A stretch of 9,319 nt of DNA from Lachnospiraceae bacterium (GCA_021199395.1 JAJQIE010000189.1:1-9319); one strand, 5' to 3'. Positions 1 to 7,079 are shown, numbered from the stretch's first letter. The notes: a model not told the origin generated them from the sequence alone. Program-made: numbers and translations.

Positions 1-1
1 G

Positions 2-157
2 CCGAGTACCGAGCCGGAAACGGAGAGTGAGCCTGACACCGCACCGGAGACAGAGAGCAAGACGCAGCCTGACACCGAACCACAGACGGAGCGCGAGACG
101 CAGCCAGATACCGGGTCGCAGACAGAGAGCGAGACGCAGCCGGAAACCGAGACGCAG
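2..157 (+). repeat. 36-base coding tandem repeat (12-residue Pro/Glu/Thr units)
   Basis: Three full in-frame units lie at 32-67, 68-103 and 104-139. They read PDTAPETESKTQ, PDTEPQTERETQ and PDTGSQTESETQ. A shortened unit (PSTEPETESE) precedes them at 2-31 and a half unit (PETETQ) follows at 140-157. The units keep P-D-T at the start and T-Q at the end, and vary in between. The array continues off the left edge, so the total copy number is unknown. Such arrays often differ in copy number between strains and set the length of the wall-spanning stalk. Confidence 0.85.
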
Positions 158-271
158 CCGGTGCAGACCGGAGACGATACGCCGCTTGGGATGTATTTCT
201 GCCTGCTTGGTCTTGCGGCTATCGTGATCCTGTCGGCAGTGATCTACAGATGGCGCGGCCGAAAGCTATAG
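2..271 (+). CDS. C-terminal end of a cell-wall-anchored repeat protein (partial at the 5' end)
   Basis: The reading frame enters from the left edge and ends at TAG 269-271, leaving 89 residues. The first 52 or so are a low-complexity Pro/Glu/Thr/Gln stretch of 12-residue units such as PDTAPETESKTQ, typical of an extended wall-spanning stalk. The end is a classical sortase signal: PVQTGDD (a TGD-type variant of LPXTG), a hydrophobic span (LGMYFCLLGLAAIVILSAV) and a basic tail (YRWRGRKL). In this family sortase cuts between the Thr and Gly and joins the protein to peptidoglycan. Everything N-terminal, including the functional domain and signal peptide, lies outside the window, so the function is unknown. 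A regulator and a glycosidase lie downstream, which is compatible with a carbohydrate-related surface protein, but that is inference only. Confidence 0.85.
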   Translation, partial: PSTEPETESEPDTAPETESKTQPDTEPQTERETQPDTGSQTESETQPETETQPVQTGDDTPLGMYFCLLGLAAIVILSAVIYRWRGRKL

Positions 272-381
272 AAAAAACGACACTTTTCAGAAAAAAACGG
301 TACTGCGAATCATTCCGGCCAGTGATAAGATACACAGAAAACATGATAACTGTGAGGTTAGACTGCCGGGAGTGAGTAAAC

Positions 382-1116
382 GTGTACAAAGTAGTGATTG
401 TTGATGATGATCCAATTGTCGTGAAGGGGCTTTCCGAGCTCATCCCCTGGAAGAAATATGACTGTGAGGTGGTCGGAACGGCTGAAAATGGGCAGGAAGG
501 ACTTGCCATGATTCGCAGGCTTCATCCGCACATGATTTTTTCGGATATCCATATGCCGAAAATGGACGGGCTGACTATGGCTGCCGCGCTGAGGTCGGAA
601 TATGAGGATACGGAGCTGACCATACTGACTGAGTACAGGAATTTTGAGCTGGCTCAGCAGGCCATTCGCCTTGGAGTGACCCGTTTCCTGCTGAAGCCTT
701 CCAATATGGAGGAGCTGGAGGAAGCGGTCGCCGCCATGGCTCTCCGCCTGAAAAAGAAAGGCATTACCGGACAGCAGGGAGCGTCAAGTGAAAACGCGGG
801 CTCCCTGCTCGTGGAGAAGGCGCTGGAATATATGCGCGAAAACTATCAGCACAGGGTGACGCTGACTGATGTCGCGGAGAGTGTCTATGTGAGCCAGTGG
901 CATATGAGCAGGCTGCTGAACCGCCACACCGGAAAGAGCTTTTCAGAACTGATGAACTCGATCCGGATTGAGGAGGCGAAAAAGCTTCTGGCGGATCCAT
1001 CCCTGCGGATTGGCGACATCGCGGAGATGACAGGCTTTCAGGACATGGCACATTTTTCACGCGTATTCAGGAAGCTTGCGGGCATATCGGCGAATGAATA
1101 CCGCAAGCTTGTGTGA
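382..1116 (+). CDS. Compact response regulator: receiver domain plus AraC-type DNA-binding domain
   Basis: This 244-residue protein starts at GTG 382, with a GGGAGTGAG ribosome binding site at 368-376. Residues 1-122 form a receiver domain: acidic pocket D8-D10, phosphoacceptor D55 in FSDIHMP, T83, and K105 in LLKP. Residues 142-244 form an AraC/XylS double helix-turn-helix; helices are visible around VTLTDVAESVYVSQWHMSRL and RIGDIAEMTGFQDMAHFSRVFRK. The order matches YesN-type regulators, which usually control polysaccharide-use genes in Firmicutes. Those are often near 500 residues with a long middle region; here the two domains are joined by only about 20 residues. No histidine kinase is adjacent, although the partner could lie elsewhere. 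The glycosidase gene begins 34 bases after the stop, so the two are probably co-transcribed and the glycosidase is a likely target. The specific sugar signal cannot be told from the sequence. Confidence 0.9.
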   Translation: MYKVVIVDDDPIVVKGLSELIPWKKYDCEVVGTAENGQEGLAMIRRLHPHMIFSDIHMPKMDGLTMAAALRSEYEDTELTILTEYRNFELAQQAIRLGVTRFLLKPSNMEELEEAVAAMALRLKKKGITGQQGASSENAGSLLVEKALEYMRENYQHRVTLTDVAESVYVSQWHMSRLLNRHTGKSFSELMNSIRIEEAKKLLADPSLRIGDIAEMTGFQDMAHFSRVFRKLAGISANEYRKLV

Positions 1117-1150
1117 CGCATGGTACGGCAAATGGGAAAGGAGAAGATAT

Positions 1151-2482
1151 ATGAAAGCAAATTGTTATATTACAAATGAGGCACGGAAGGAATACTGGAA
1201 AGAGATAAATCTGCGGGCAGGAGAATCTCAGGATCATATGCATGTGGTGAATTTGTATCCTCAGTTCCGGCGGCAGACGATCGAAGGATTCGGAGGCGCG
1301 TTTACCGAGGCGGCGGCCTGTACCTTTGCGAAGCTTCCGGCAGATGCGCAGGAAGAGATACTGGATGCGTATTTTGGAGAGAATGGCCTTCGCTATAACA
1401 TGGGGCGGTGCACGATTCACAGCTGCGATTTTGCTATGGGAAATTATACCTATGTGCAGGAGGGGGATGAGACGCTGGAGACCTTCAGCATTGAGCATGA
1501 CAGAAGCCAGATCCTGCCTCTGATAAAGAAAGCGGTAAAGAGAGCGCCGGAGGATATGATTTTTATGGCGGCTCCCTGGTCGCCGCCCGCGTATATGAAA
1601 ACAAATGGTGAGATGAACCATGGCGGTAAGCTGAAAGAGGAATATCGCGCGCTCTGGGCTGAATATGTGGTTCGATTTATCCGCGCATATCGGGAAGAGG
1701 GGATTCCTGTGGCGTATATTACGGTGCAGAACGAGCCGGAAGCTGTTCAGACATGGGATTCCTGCATTTACACGGCCACGGAGGAAGGAACGTATATCGC
1801 CGGGTATCTTGCTCCCGCGCTTTACAAAGCAGGTCTGTCGGATGTCGGCATCTTTATATGGGATCATAATAAAGAGACAGCCTTTGACAGAGCGGACGGG
1901 ACCTTGTCTGTGCCTGGCGCGGATGGGGCTGTAAAAGGAGTCGCCGTCCACTGGTATACCGGCGACCATTTTGACGCGCTGCGCCTGATCCGTGAAAAAT
2001 ATCCGGATAAGAGGATTTTCTTTACCGAAGGATGCGTGGAGTATTCACGCTTTGCCGGGACAGACGAGGTGCAGAAGGCTGAAATGTACGCGCACGACAT
2101 GGCCGGCAACCTGAGCGCCGGTGTGGAGGCCGAGCTGGACTGGAATCTCATACTCGATGAGAACGGCGGTCCCAACCATGTCGGAAATTACTGCGCGGCT
2201 CCGATCATGTGCGACACGGAGACAGGCGTAGCGGAAAAACGATTAAGCTACTATTATATTGGCCACTTCAGCCGCTATATCAGGCGAGGCGCGAGAGCAA
2301 TCGCTACGACGTCCTACACGGATAAAATCGATGTGGCTGCTTTTGTAAACCCGGATGGGGAACGGGTGGCCGTGCTGCTGAACCGGTCAGACGAGGATCT
2401 GGAGATCACCCTGCGTGAGAATGGAAAAGGCACCGCGATAGCGCTTCCATCCCATTCCATAGCGACGGCCATACTGGTATAA
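1151..2482 (+). CDS. Glycoside hydrolase family 30 (glucosylceramidase-like beta-glycosidase)
   Basis: A 443-residue protein. The start is ATG 1151 because AAAGGAG sits 7 bases upstream (1137-1143); an earlier in-frame ATG at 1076 lies inside the regulator gene and adds 25 unconserved residues. The fold is a GH30 beta/alpha barrel with a beta-sandwich tail. IEGFGGAFTEAA (45-56) is the family N-terminal motif. TVQNEP carries the expected acid/base E195, and FFTEGCVE the expected nucleophile E293. WSPPAYMKTNG (143-153) and HWYTGDHF (267-274) line the usual active-site loops. The last 70 or so residues form the sandwich (FVNPDGERVAVLLNRSD). There is no signal peptide, so the enzyme is cytoplasmic and probably acts on imported oligosaccharides or glycosides. 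GH30 includes glucosyl, xylosyl, fucosyl and galactosyl enzymes; I cannot assign the subfamily or substrate. It is probably in one operon with the regulator upstream. Confidence 0.9.
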   Translation: MKANCYITNEARKEYWKEINLRAGESQDHMHVVNLYPQFRRQTIEGFGGAFTEAAACTFAKLPADAQEEILDAYFGENGLRYNMGRCTIHSCDFAMGNYTYVQEGDETLETFSIEHDRSQILPLIKKAVKRAPEDMIFMAAPWSPPAYMKTNGEMNHGGKLKEEYRALWAEYVVRFIRAYREEGIPVAYITVQNEPEAVQTWDSCIYTATEEGTYIAGYLAPALYKAGLSDVGIFIWDHNKETAFDRADGTLSVPGADGAVKGVAVHWYTGDHFDALRLIREKYPDKRIFFTEGCVEYSRFAGTDEVQKAEMYAHDMAGNLSAGVEAELDWNLILDENGGPNHVGNYCAAPIMCDTETGVAEKRLSYYYIGHFSRYIRRGARAIATTSYTDKIDVAAFVNPDGERVAVLLNRSDEDLEITLRENGKGTAIALPSHSIATAILV

Positions 2483-2522
2483 CGTTCATTAATAAACCGG
2501 CCTGTTTTTAGGGCGCTGTTGA

Positions 2523-3137
2523 TCACTTTGAGTCGAGCAGCAGCCGGATCTTGGTCTGGACGATGTCGAACGCGACGTCGTTCATGCCGCTGTTGATCAC
2601 GAGATCCGCGGTCGCTTTCGTGGGCTCGACAAACATATAATGCATGGGCTTCACCGTCGTCAGATACTGCTGCACGATATTGTCAAGATCACGCCCACGC
2701 TCTTTCACATCGCGGACGATTCTGCGCAGGATGCGCTCGTCCGCGTCCGCTTCCACAAAAATTTTGATATCAAAAAGATTGCGCAGACGTTTATCCGCCA
2801 GCAGCAGAATCCCTTCCGCTACGATGATTTTTCGCGGCTCAATATGTATGGTCTTATCCGCGCGGTTGTGCAGACTGTAGTCATATACGGGGCAGTCAAC
2901 CGCCTGTCCGTTTTTCAGCATCTCCAGATGCTTCACCATCAGATCTGTCTCCAGCGCGTCCGGATGGTCATAATTTACCATTTTCCGCACTTCAAACGGC
3001 ACATCATCCTGTCTGCGGTAGTAATTGTCGTGATAAATGACGGCGATGTCATCCTCAAACTGCTCCTTCAGGCGGTTCGTAAAAGTAGATTTTCCTGATC
3101 CGGTTCCTCCGGCAATCCCAATAATAATACAATCCAT
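2523..3137 (-). CDS. udk: Uridine kinase
   Basis: This 204-residue enzyme phosphorylates uridine and cytidine to UMP and CMP in pyrimidine salvage in the cytoplasm. The start is ATG at 3137-3135 on the complement, with AGAAAGGA about 7 bases upstream; a longer frame reaching 3248 adds 37 unconserved residues. The P-loop GGTGSGKS is at residues 10-17. HDNYY (36-40) carries the Asp that corresponds to the catalytic base in this family. NYDHPDALET (55-64) and the YDYSLHNR block form the nucleoside and lid regions, and FVEADADERILRRIVRD is the conserved later segment. Length agrees with bacterial Udk (about 205-215 residues). The gene is convergent with the GH30 gene, 40 bases apart, and appears to be a single-gene unit. 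Confidence 0.95.
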   Translation of the reverse strand: MDCIIIGIAGGTGSGKSTFTNRLKEQFEDDIAVIYHDNYYRRQDDVPFEVRKMVNYDHPDALETDLMVKHLEMLKNGQAVDCPVYDYSLHNRADKTIHIEPRKIIVAEGILLLADKRLRNLFDIKIFVEADADERILRRIVRDVKERGRDLDNIVQQYLTTVKPMHYMFVEPTKATADLVINSGMNDVAFDIVQTKIRLLLDSK

Positions 3138-3219
3138 TGCGAGATCCTTTCTGCCTGCTCTGACAAGTCCGGCAACCTCTTTATGCGCAGGGGCAGGCTG
3201 GGAAGTTTTATCTGTAACA

Positions 3220-3248
3220 ATTTTACACGGTTTCCGTCCGGTGCGCAA
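3220..3248 (-). promoter_or_regulatory. Possible udk promoter
   Basis: On the complement, TTGCGC (3248-3243) and TAAAAT (3225-3220) are separated by exactly 17 bases and point towards udk, whose start codon is about 80 bases downstream. The -10 matches the consensus at 5 of 6 positions, the -35 at only 3 of 6. It is a weak candidate, chosen for its spacing and position. Confidence 0.3.
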
Positions 3249-3263
3249 TCATTATTTCAATAT

Positions 3264-3384
3264 TATAGGAAACGACATTAGTCGTTTCCTTTTGCGCCGA
3301 CCGCAAGGCTGCGAAGCAGCCATTCCATATGCGGTCGTGTGCATCGAAATATAGTAACGACAAACTATTTTTGTCGTTACTATA
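3264..3384. repeat. 121-base palindrome-rich intergenic element with similar inverted ends
   Basis: Three hairpins lie end to end. The first has a perfect 10-base stem (3267-3276 with 3281-3290, loop ATTA). The second is nested: CGACCGCA (3298-3305) pairs with TGCGGTCG (3330-3337), and inside it GGCTGC-GAA-GCAGCC (3307-3321) forms a second stem. The third has a perfect 15-base stem (3350-3364 with 3370-3384, loop CTATT). The left end reads TATAGGAAACGAC, and the right end read inward from the other strand is TATAGTAACGAC, so the ends are near-matching inverted repeats. The hairpin tip GCGAAGC is known from DNA chemistry as an unusually stable mini-hairpin. It lies upstream of divergent udk and spmA. 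It resembles a small non-coding mobile repeat (MITE- or REP-like), but I cannot see copy number; an RNA role is also possible. Confidence 0.65.
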
Positions 3385-3450
3385 AAACAGGTCGATAGCA
3401 ATCCCATTGGCTTTAGGCGGTGGGCAGTTCATAAAGTCCGAATAAAGAAA

Positions 3451-3562
3451 GACGGATAGAAAGAGAGACGGATAGAAAGAGAGACGGATGGAAAGAGAGA
3501 CGGATGGAAAGAGAGACGGGTGGAAAGAGAAACGGATGGAAAGGAAAACAGATGGAATGAAA
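3451..3562. repeat. 16-base purine-rich tandem repeat, seven copies
   Basis: Seven adjacent 16-base units begin at 3451, 3467, 3483, 3499, 3515, 3531 and 3547. Units 1 and 2 are identical (GACGGATAGAAAGAGA). Units 3 and 4 are identical to each other and differ by one base (GACGGATGGAAAGAGA). Unit 5 has one further change, while units 6 and 7 have drifted more. The top strand is nearly all purine apart from one C and one T per unit. There is no spacer, so it is not a CRISPR array. It occupies the gap before spmA and ends about 97 bases from its start codon. The gradient from identical to degenerate copies suggests growth by slippage at the left side. Confidence 0.9.
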
Positions 3563-3581
3563 AACGGCGGGCAACGTAAAA

Positions 3582-3608
3582 TATAGTGAACGACAAAGAG
3601 CGTTTCCT
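3582..3608. repeat. Second copy of the 27-base hairpin box
   Basis: This stretch aligns without gaps to 3264-3290, the first hairpin of the palindromic element, at 20 of 27 positions. Shared blocks are TATAG at the start, AACGACA in the middle and CGTTTCCT at the end. It keeps a shorter potential stem (GAACG with CGTTTC). It lies about 50 bases before the spmA start codon, in the same orientation as the first copy. Confidence 0.6.
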
Positions 3609-3658
3609 GCAGATAGCAGCCTTTATCGGAGAGCAGTTTTTATCGGAGGTGGAGTGAA

Positions 3659-4357
3659 ATGAATTGTATCTGGGGAGGAATGATGCTGGTTGGGATTGTG
3701 TATGGGATTCTGACTGGTGAAGTAGATGCGCTTTCAGAGGCTATGCTTTCGTCAGCGAAGGAGGCAGTGGCGCTGTGCGTCACTATGTTCGGCATTATGG
3801 CGCTGTGGAGCGGGCTGATGGAGATTGCAAGGGAAGCGAACCTGATCCGCGCGATCTCAAAACGGCTTCGCCCCTTACTGCGATTTTTATTTCCGGATAT
3901 CCCGGAGGGGCATCCGGCGCTGGAGCATATCGCGACAAATTGCGTGGCGAATGTGTTGGGTCTGGGAAGCGCTTCGACGGTCTATGGATTGAAAGCAATG
4001 GAGGCGTTAGAAGCGCTGGAGGAGGAGCGAAGGACGCAGGAGGATGCGTGGAGCGAAGAGACTTGCAGGACAAAGGGGATGATTGATTCACCGGACTCTG
4101 CTCCGTCAGAGATGAAGCAGCCGTGCAGAGCCGTACCCCGCGGCACGGCGAGCAATGAGATGTGCACGTTCCTGATCCTCAATATCTCATCCCTGCAGCT
4201 TATCCCGGTCAATATCATTGCTTACCGCAGCCAGTATGGCAGCGTGAACCCGACCGCAATCGTCGGGCCTGGGATTGTGGCGACTGCGGTGAGTACCGGG
4301 GTGGCGGTGGTATTTTGCAGACTGATGAATAAAAAATGTAAAAAGAAGAATTATTAA
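3659..4357 (+). CDS. spmA: SpmA-like spore maturation membrane protein with an internal insertion
   Basis: The 232-residue protein starts at ATG 3659, preceded by GGAGGTGG (3645-3652). It belongs to the Gate/nucleoside-recognition membrane family. SpmA acts with SpmB in spore core dehydration in Bacillus; the mechanism is not settled. Visible features are a first membrane span (residues 5-20), a second hydrophobic segment around ALCVTMFGIMALWSGLM (38-54), the conserved NCVANVLGLGSAST then YGLKAM (94-114), and the C-terminal NEMCTFLILNISSLQLIP, NIIAYR and ATAVSTGVAVVF blocks. SpmA is usually near 195 residues. The extra length is a charged, low-complexity stretch at about 117-165 (EEERRTQEDAW through PRGTAS), placed at the loop between the two conserved halves. 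spmB normally follows spmA, but here clpB follows, so this copy is an orphan. An unrelated role in the same membrane family is possible. Confidence 0.8.
   Translation: MNCIWGGMMLVGIVYGILTGEVDALSEAMLSSAKEAVALCVTMFGIMALWSGLMEIAREANLIRAISKRLRPLLRFLFPDIPEGHPALEHIATNCVANVLGLGSASTVYGLKAMEALEALEEERRTQEDAWSEETCRTKGMIDSPDSAPSEMKQPCRAVPRGTASNEMCTFLILNISSLQLIPVNIIAYRSQYGSVNPTAIVGPGIVATAVSTGVAVVFCRLMNKKCKKKNY
4007..4153 (+). other. In-frame hydrophilic insertion within the spmA-like gene
   Basis: About 49 codons separate the two conserved halves of the SpmA fold, where family members usually have a short loop. The encoded segment is rich in Glu, Arg, Ser, Thr and Pro. Its DNA contains a 7-base inverted repeat, GCCGTGC (4120-4126) and GCACGGC (4143-4149), around a C/G-rich centre with CCGCGG. 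The boundaries are estimated from remembered family sequences, not from an alignment. Confidence 0.5.
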
Positions 4358-4365
4358 TTCTAAAA

Positions 4366-4392
4366 TTAGCACTCACCTGTTGACTTGGCTAA
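4366..4392 (+). promoter_or_regulatory. Half-conserved CIRCE-like (HrcA) operator at clpB
   Basis: TTAGCACTC (4366-4374) is a perfect left half of CIRCE, the HrcA heat-shock repressor site (TTAGCACTC-N9-GAGTGCTAA). After exactly nine bases comes CTTGGCTAA (4384-4392). This keeps the outer GCTAA of the right half but differs at the four inner positions. The site overlaps the -35 box of the clpB promoter, as expected for a repressor site. It may be a decayed or weak HrcA operator; coincidence is possible but less likely given the exact spacing and position. Confidence 0.55.
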
Positions 4393-4408
4393 CAAATTGT
4401 GTTATAGT
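4380..4408 (+). promoter_or_regulatory. clpB promoter (housekeeping sigma type)
   Basis: TTGACT (4380-4385) and TATAGT (4403-4408) are separated by 17 bases, each matching consensus at 5 of 6 positions. A TGTGT just upstream of the -10 resembles a partial extended -10. Transcription would start near 4415, giving a leader of about 60 bases before the clpB start codon. It lies right after the spmA stop, so clpB has its own promoter. Confidence 0.75.
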
Positions 4409-4474
4409 GCGTCTGTAACAAAAAAAGAATCGTTTTGTACCTGTAACGCAGGAGATGTGGTGAGGAGGGAGCTT

Positions 4475-7078
4475 ATGAATATCAGCAAATTTACGCAGAA
4501 ATCCATTCAGGCGGTCAATGATCTGGAGAAAACCGCTTATGAGTTTGGCAATCAGGAGATTGAGGAGGAGCATCTGCTGTACGCGCTGCTTCACCAGGAG
4601 GACAGTCTGATCGGCAAGCTGATCGAAAAAATGGAGATTCAGAGGGAATATTTTGATAACCGGCTGGAGCAGGCGCTGAACGCCCGCGTGAAGGTGTCCG
4701 GCGGAAGCCCCTATATCGGCCAGTATTTGAACAGGGCGCTGGTGAGCGCCGAAGATGTGGCAAAGCAGATGGGAGATGAGTATGTATCGGTTGAGCATCT
4801 TTTTCTCTCGTTGTTGAATAATCCCAGCCCGTCCATGAAGCAGTTTTTCAAAGAGTTTGGAATTACGAAGGAGCGTTTTTTGCAGGCGCTTTCTACGGTA
4901 CGGGGGAATCAGAGAGTGACCTCAGACAATCCGGAGGAGACATACGACACGCTGAATAAATACGGACAGGATCTGGTAGAGCAGGCGAGAAATCAAAAGC
5001 TTGATCCGGTGATCGGGCGTGATTCGGAGATTCGCAATGTCATACGCATTCTGTCCCGCAAGACGAAGAACAATCCGGTGCTCATTGGCGAACCGGGCGT
5101 TGGCAAGACGGCTGTAGTCGAGGGACTGGCACAGCGGATCGTGCGCGGTGATGTGCCGGAGGGCCTGAAGGATAAAAAGATTTTTTCGCTGGATATGGGT
5201 GCTCTTGTGGCGGGAGCGAAATACCGCGGTGAGTTTGAGGAGCGCTTAAAGGCGGTTCTGGAGGAGGTGCGCAAGAGCGAGGGAGAGATTATCCTCTTTA
5301 TAGATGAGCTCCATCTGATCGTCGGCGCGGGCAAGACGGACGGCGCGATGGACGCCGGAAACATGCTGAAGCCCATGCTGGCGCGCGGTGAGCTGCACTG
5401 CATCGGCGCGACGACGCTGGATGAATACCGCAAATATATTGAGAAGGACGCGGCTCTGGAACGGCGGTTCCAGCCAGTGCTGGTCGACGAGCCGACGGTG
5501 GAGGATACCATTTCGATTTTGAGAGGGCTAAAGGATCGATATGAGGTATTCCATGGTGTGAAGATTACAGACAGCGCACTCGTGGCTGCGGCGACGCTTT
5601 CCCACCGCTATATCTCTGACCGTTTCCTGCCGGATAAGGCGATTGATCTGGTCGATGAGGCGTGCGCTCTGATCAAGACGGAGCTGGATTCGCTGCCTAC
5701 CGAACTGGATGAGCTGCAGCGCCGGATTATGCAGATGGAGATCGAGGAAGCCGCTCTGAAAAAGGAGACAGACAAGCCGAGCCGGGAGCGTCTGGAGACG
5801 CTGCAGCGCGAGCTGGCTGAGCTGAGGGATAACTTCAATTCTCAGAAAGCACAGTGGGATAATGAGAAAAAGGCAGTTGAGAATCTGTCCACGCTCCGCG
5901 AACAGATTGAGGCGATGAACAAGGAAATCGAGCTGGCGCAGCGCGAGTATGATTTGAATAAAGCAGCACAGCTCCAGTACGGAGAGCTGCCTAAGCTGCA
6001 GAAGCAGCTGGAAATCGAGGAGGAAAGGGTTCACAACCGAGATATGTCCCTGGTTCATGAGAGTGTGACGGAGGAAGAGATTTCGAGGATCATCTCCCGG
6101 TGGACCGGTATTCCTGTGGCAAAGCTGACGCAGGGCGAGCGTGAGAAAATCCTTGCGCTGGACGATGAACTGCACAAACGGGTCGTTGGACAGGATGATG
6201 GCGTGGAGAAGGTGACAGAGGCGATCCTGCGGTCAAAGGCGGGTATCAAGGATCCGTCCAAGCCAATCGGCTCCTTCCTGTTCCTTGGACCGACCGGCGT
6301 CGGCAAGACGGAGCTGGCGAAAGCACTGGCACAGAACCTGTTTGACGATGAGCAGAATATGGTCCGCATCGATATGAGCGAATACATGGAGAAGCATTCC
6401 GTCTCCCGGCTGATCGGAGCGCCTCCCGGATACGTGGGCTACGAGGAGGGTGGCCAGCTGACGGAGGCGGTTCGCCGCAAGCCTTATTCCGTCGTGTTGT
6501 TTGACGAGGTGGAAAAAGCGCACCCGGACGTGTTCAATGTGCTGCTTCAGGTGCTGGATGACGGGCGCATCACCGATTCACAGGGGCGTACGGTAGACTT
6601 TAAAAACACGATCCTGATTATGACTTCAAACATTGGCTCTCAGTACCTGCTTGAAGGCATTGAGCCGGATGGCAGTATTCGCCAGGATTGCCAGGAACGC
6701 GTGATGGAGCAGCTGCGCGCGAGCTTCCGACCGGAATTTCTGAACCGTCTCGACGAGATTATTATGTTTAAGCCGTTGACAAAGGACAATATCGGAAATA
6801 TCATAGATCTGATGATGAAAGACCTGAATCGGCGGCTCTCGGCGCAGGATATCCATCTGGAGTTTGCCCCGGACGCAAAGAATTATATTATCGAGGGCGG
6901 TTACGATCCGGTGTACGGTGCCCGTCCGCTCAAACGGTTCCTGCAGAAAAACGTGGAGACACTGGCGGCGCGTCTGATTCTCTCCGGCAGGGTCGGGATG
7001 GACGACACCATTGTATTCCGAACTGTGGACGGAAAGCTGACCGCCGATGTGCAGGTGGCGGCGGAGGTTATAGAATAA
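4475..7078 (+). CDS. clpB: ATP-dependent protein disaggregase ClpB
   Basis: An 867-residue cytoplasmic Hsp100 chaperone that pulls aggregated proteins apart through a hexameric pore, normally working with DnaK. The start is ATG 4475, with AGGAGG at 4463-4468; a longer frame from 4385 begins inside the promoter and is rejected. Order of domains: Clp N-domain with two repeats (about 1-145); first AAA+ with Walker A GEPGVGKT (205-212), pore loop AKYRGEFE and Walker B ILFIDE (273-278); coiled-coil middle domain (about 400-525), which marks ClpB rather than ClpC; second AAA+ with Walker A GPTGVGKT (605-612), pore loop GYVG (652-655), Walker B VVLFDE (673-678) and Arg-finger segment FLNR (755-758). 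All key residues are present and the length is typical. It has its own promoter overlapped by a CIRCE-like site. The small DUF4250 gene follows after two direct repeats. Confidence 0.97.
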   Translation: MNISKFTQKSIQAVNDLEKTAYEFGNQEIEEEHLLYALLHQEDSLIGKLIEKMEIQREYFDNRLEQALNARVKVSGGSPYIGQYLNRALVSAEDVAKQMGDEYVSVEHLFLSLLNNPSPSMKQFFKEFGITKERFLQALSTVRGNQRVTSDNPEETYDTLNKYGQDLVEQARNQKLDPVIGRDSEIRNVIRILSRKTKNNPVLIGEPGVGKTAVVEGLAQRIVRGDVPEGLKDKKIFSLDMGALVAGAKYRGEFEERLKAVLEEVRKSEGEIILFIDELHLIVGAGKTDGAMDAGNMLKPMLARGELHCIGATTLDEYRKYIEKDAALERRFQPVLVDEPTVEDTISILRGLKDRYEVFHGVKITDSALVAAATLSHRYISDRFLPDKAIDLVDEACALIKTELDSLPTELDELQRRIMQMEIEEAALKKETDKPSRERLETLQRELAELRDNFNSQKAQWDNEKKAVENLSTLREQIEAMNKEIELAQREYDLNKAAQLQYGELPKLQKQLEIEEERVHNRDMSLVHESVTEEEISRIISRWTGIPVAKLTQGEREKILALDDELHKRVVGQDDGVEKVTEAILRSKAGIKDPSKPIGSFLFLGPTGVGKTELAKALAQNLFDDEQNMVRIDMSEYMEKHSVSRLIGAPPGYVGYEEGGQLTEAVRRKPYSVVLFDEVEKAHPDVFNVLLQVLDDGRITDSQGRTVDFKNTILIMTSNIGSQYLLEGIEPDGSIRQDCQERVMEQLRASFRPEFLNRLDEIIMFKPLTKDNIGNIIDLMMKDLNRRLSAQDIHLEFAPDAKNYIIEGGYDPVYGARPLKRFLQKNVETLAARLILSGRVGMDDTIVFRTVDGKLTADVQVAAEVIE

Positions 7079-7079
7079 C

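Noticed and set aside
27..227. Arg-rich open frame on the + strand
   Set aside because: It is the shifted frame of the Pro/Glu/Thr repeat protein; its composition is an artefact of the repeat and it lacks a ribosome binding site.
1076..1150. Earlier ATG for the GH30 gene
   Set aside because: It lies inside the regulator gene; the ATG at 1151 has a good ribosome binding site and the extra 25 residues look unconserved.
2491..2510. Bidirectional terminator between GH30 and udk
   Set aside because: AAACCGG/CCTGTTT is a short dyad with a central mismatch and only a brief T-run; too weak to call.
3138..3248. N-terminal extension of udk
   Set aside because: The extension covers the probable promoter region, and the P-loop should lie close to the start, as it does from 3137.
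3223..3432. 69-residue open frame on the - strand
   Set aside because: It runs straight through the hairpins of the palindromic element, has no clear ribosome binding site and resembles no family I recognise.
3451..3562. CRISPR array
   Set aside because: The 16-base units abut with no spacers, and no cas gene is present.
4385..4474. N-terminal extension of clpB
   Set aside because: It starts inside the promoter -35/-10 region; the start at 4475 has AGGAGG and matches the usual ClpB N-terminus.
4366..4475. CtsR operator for clpB
   Set aside because: No direct repeat of the GGTCAAA type is found in the leader or promoter.
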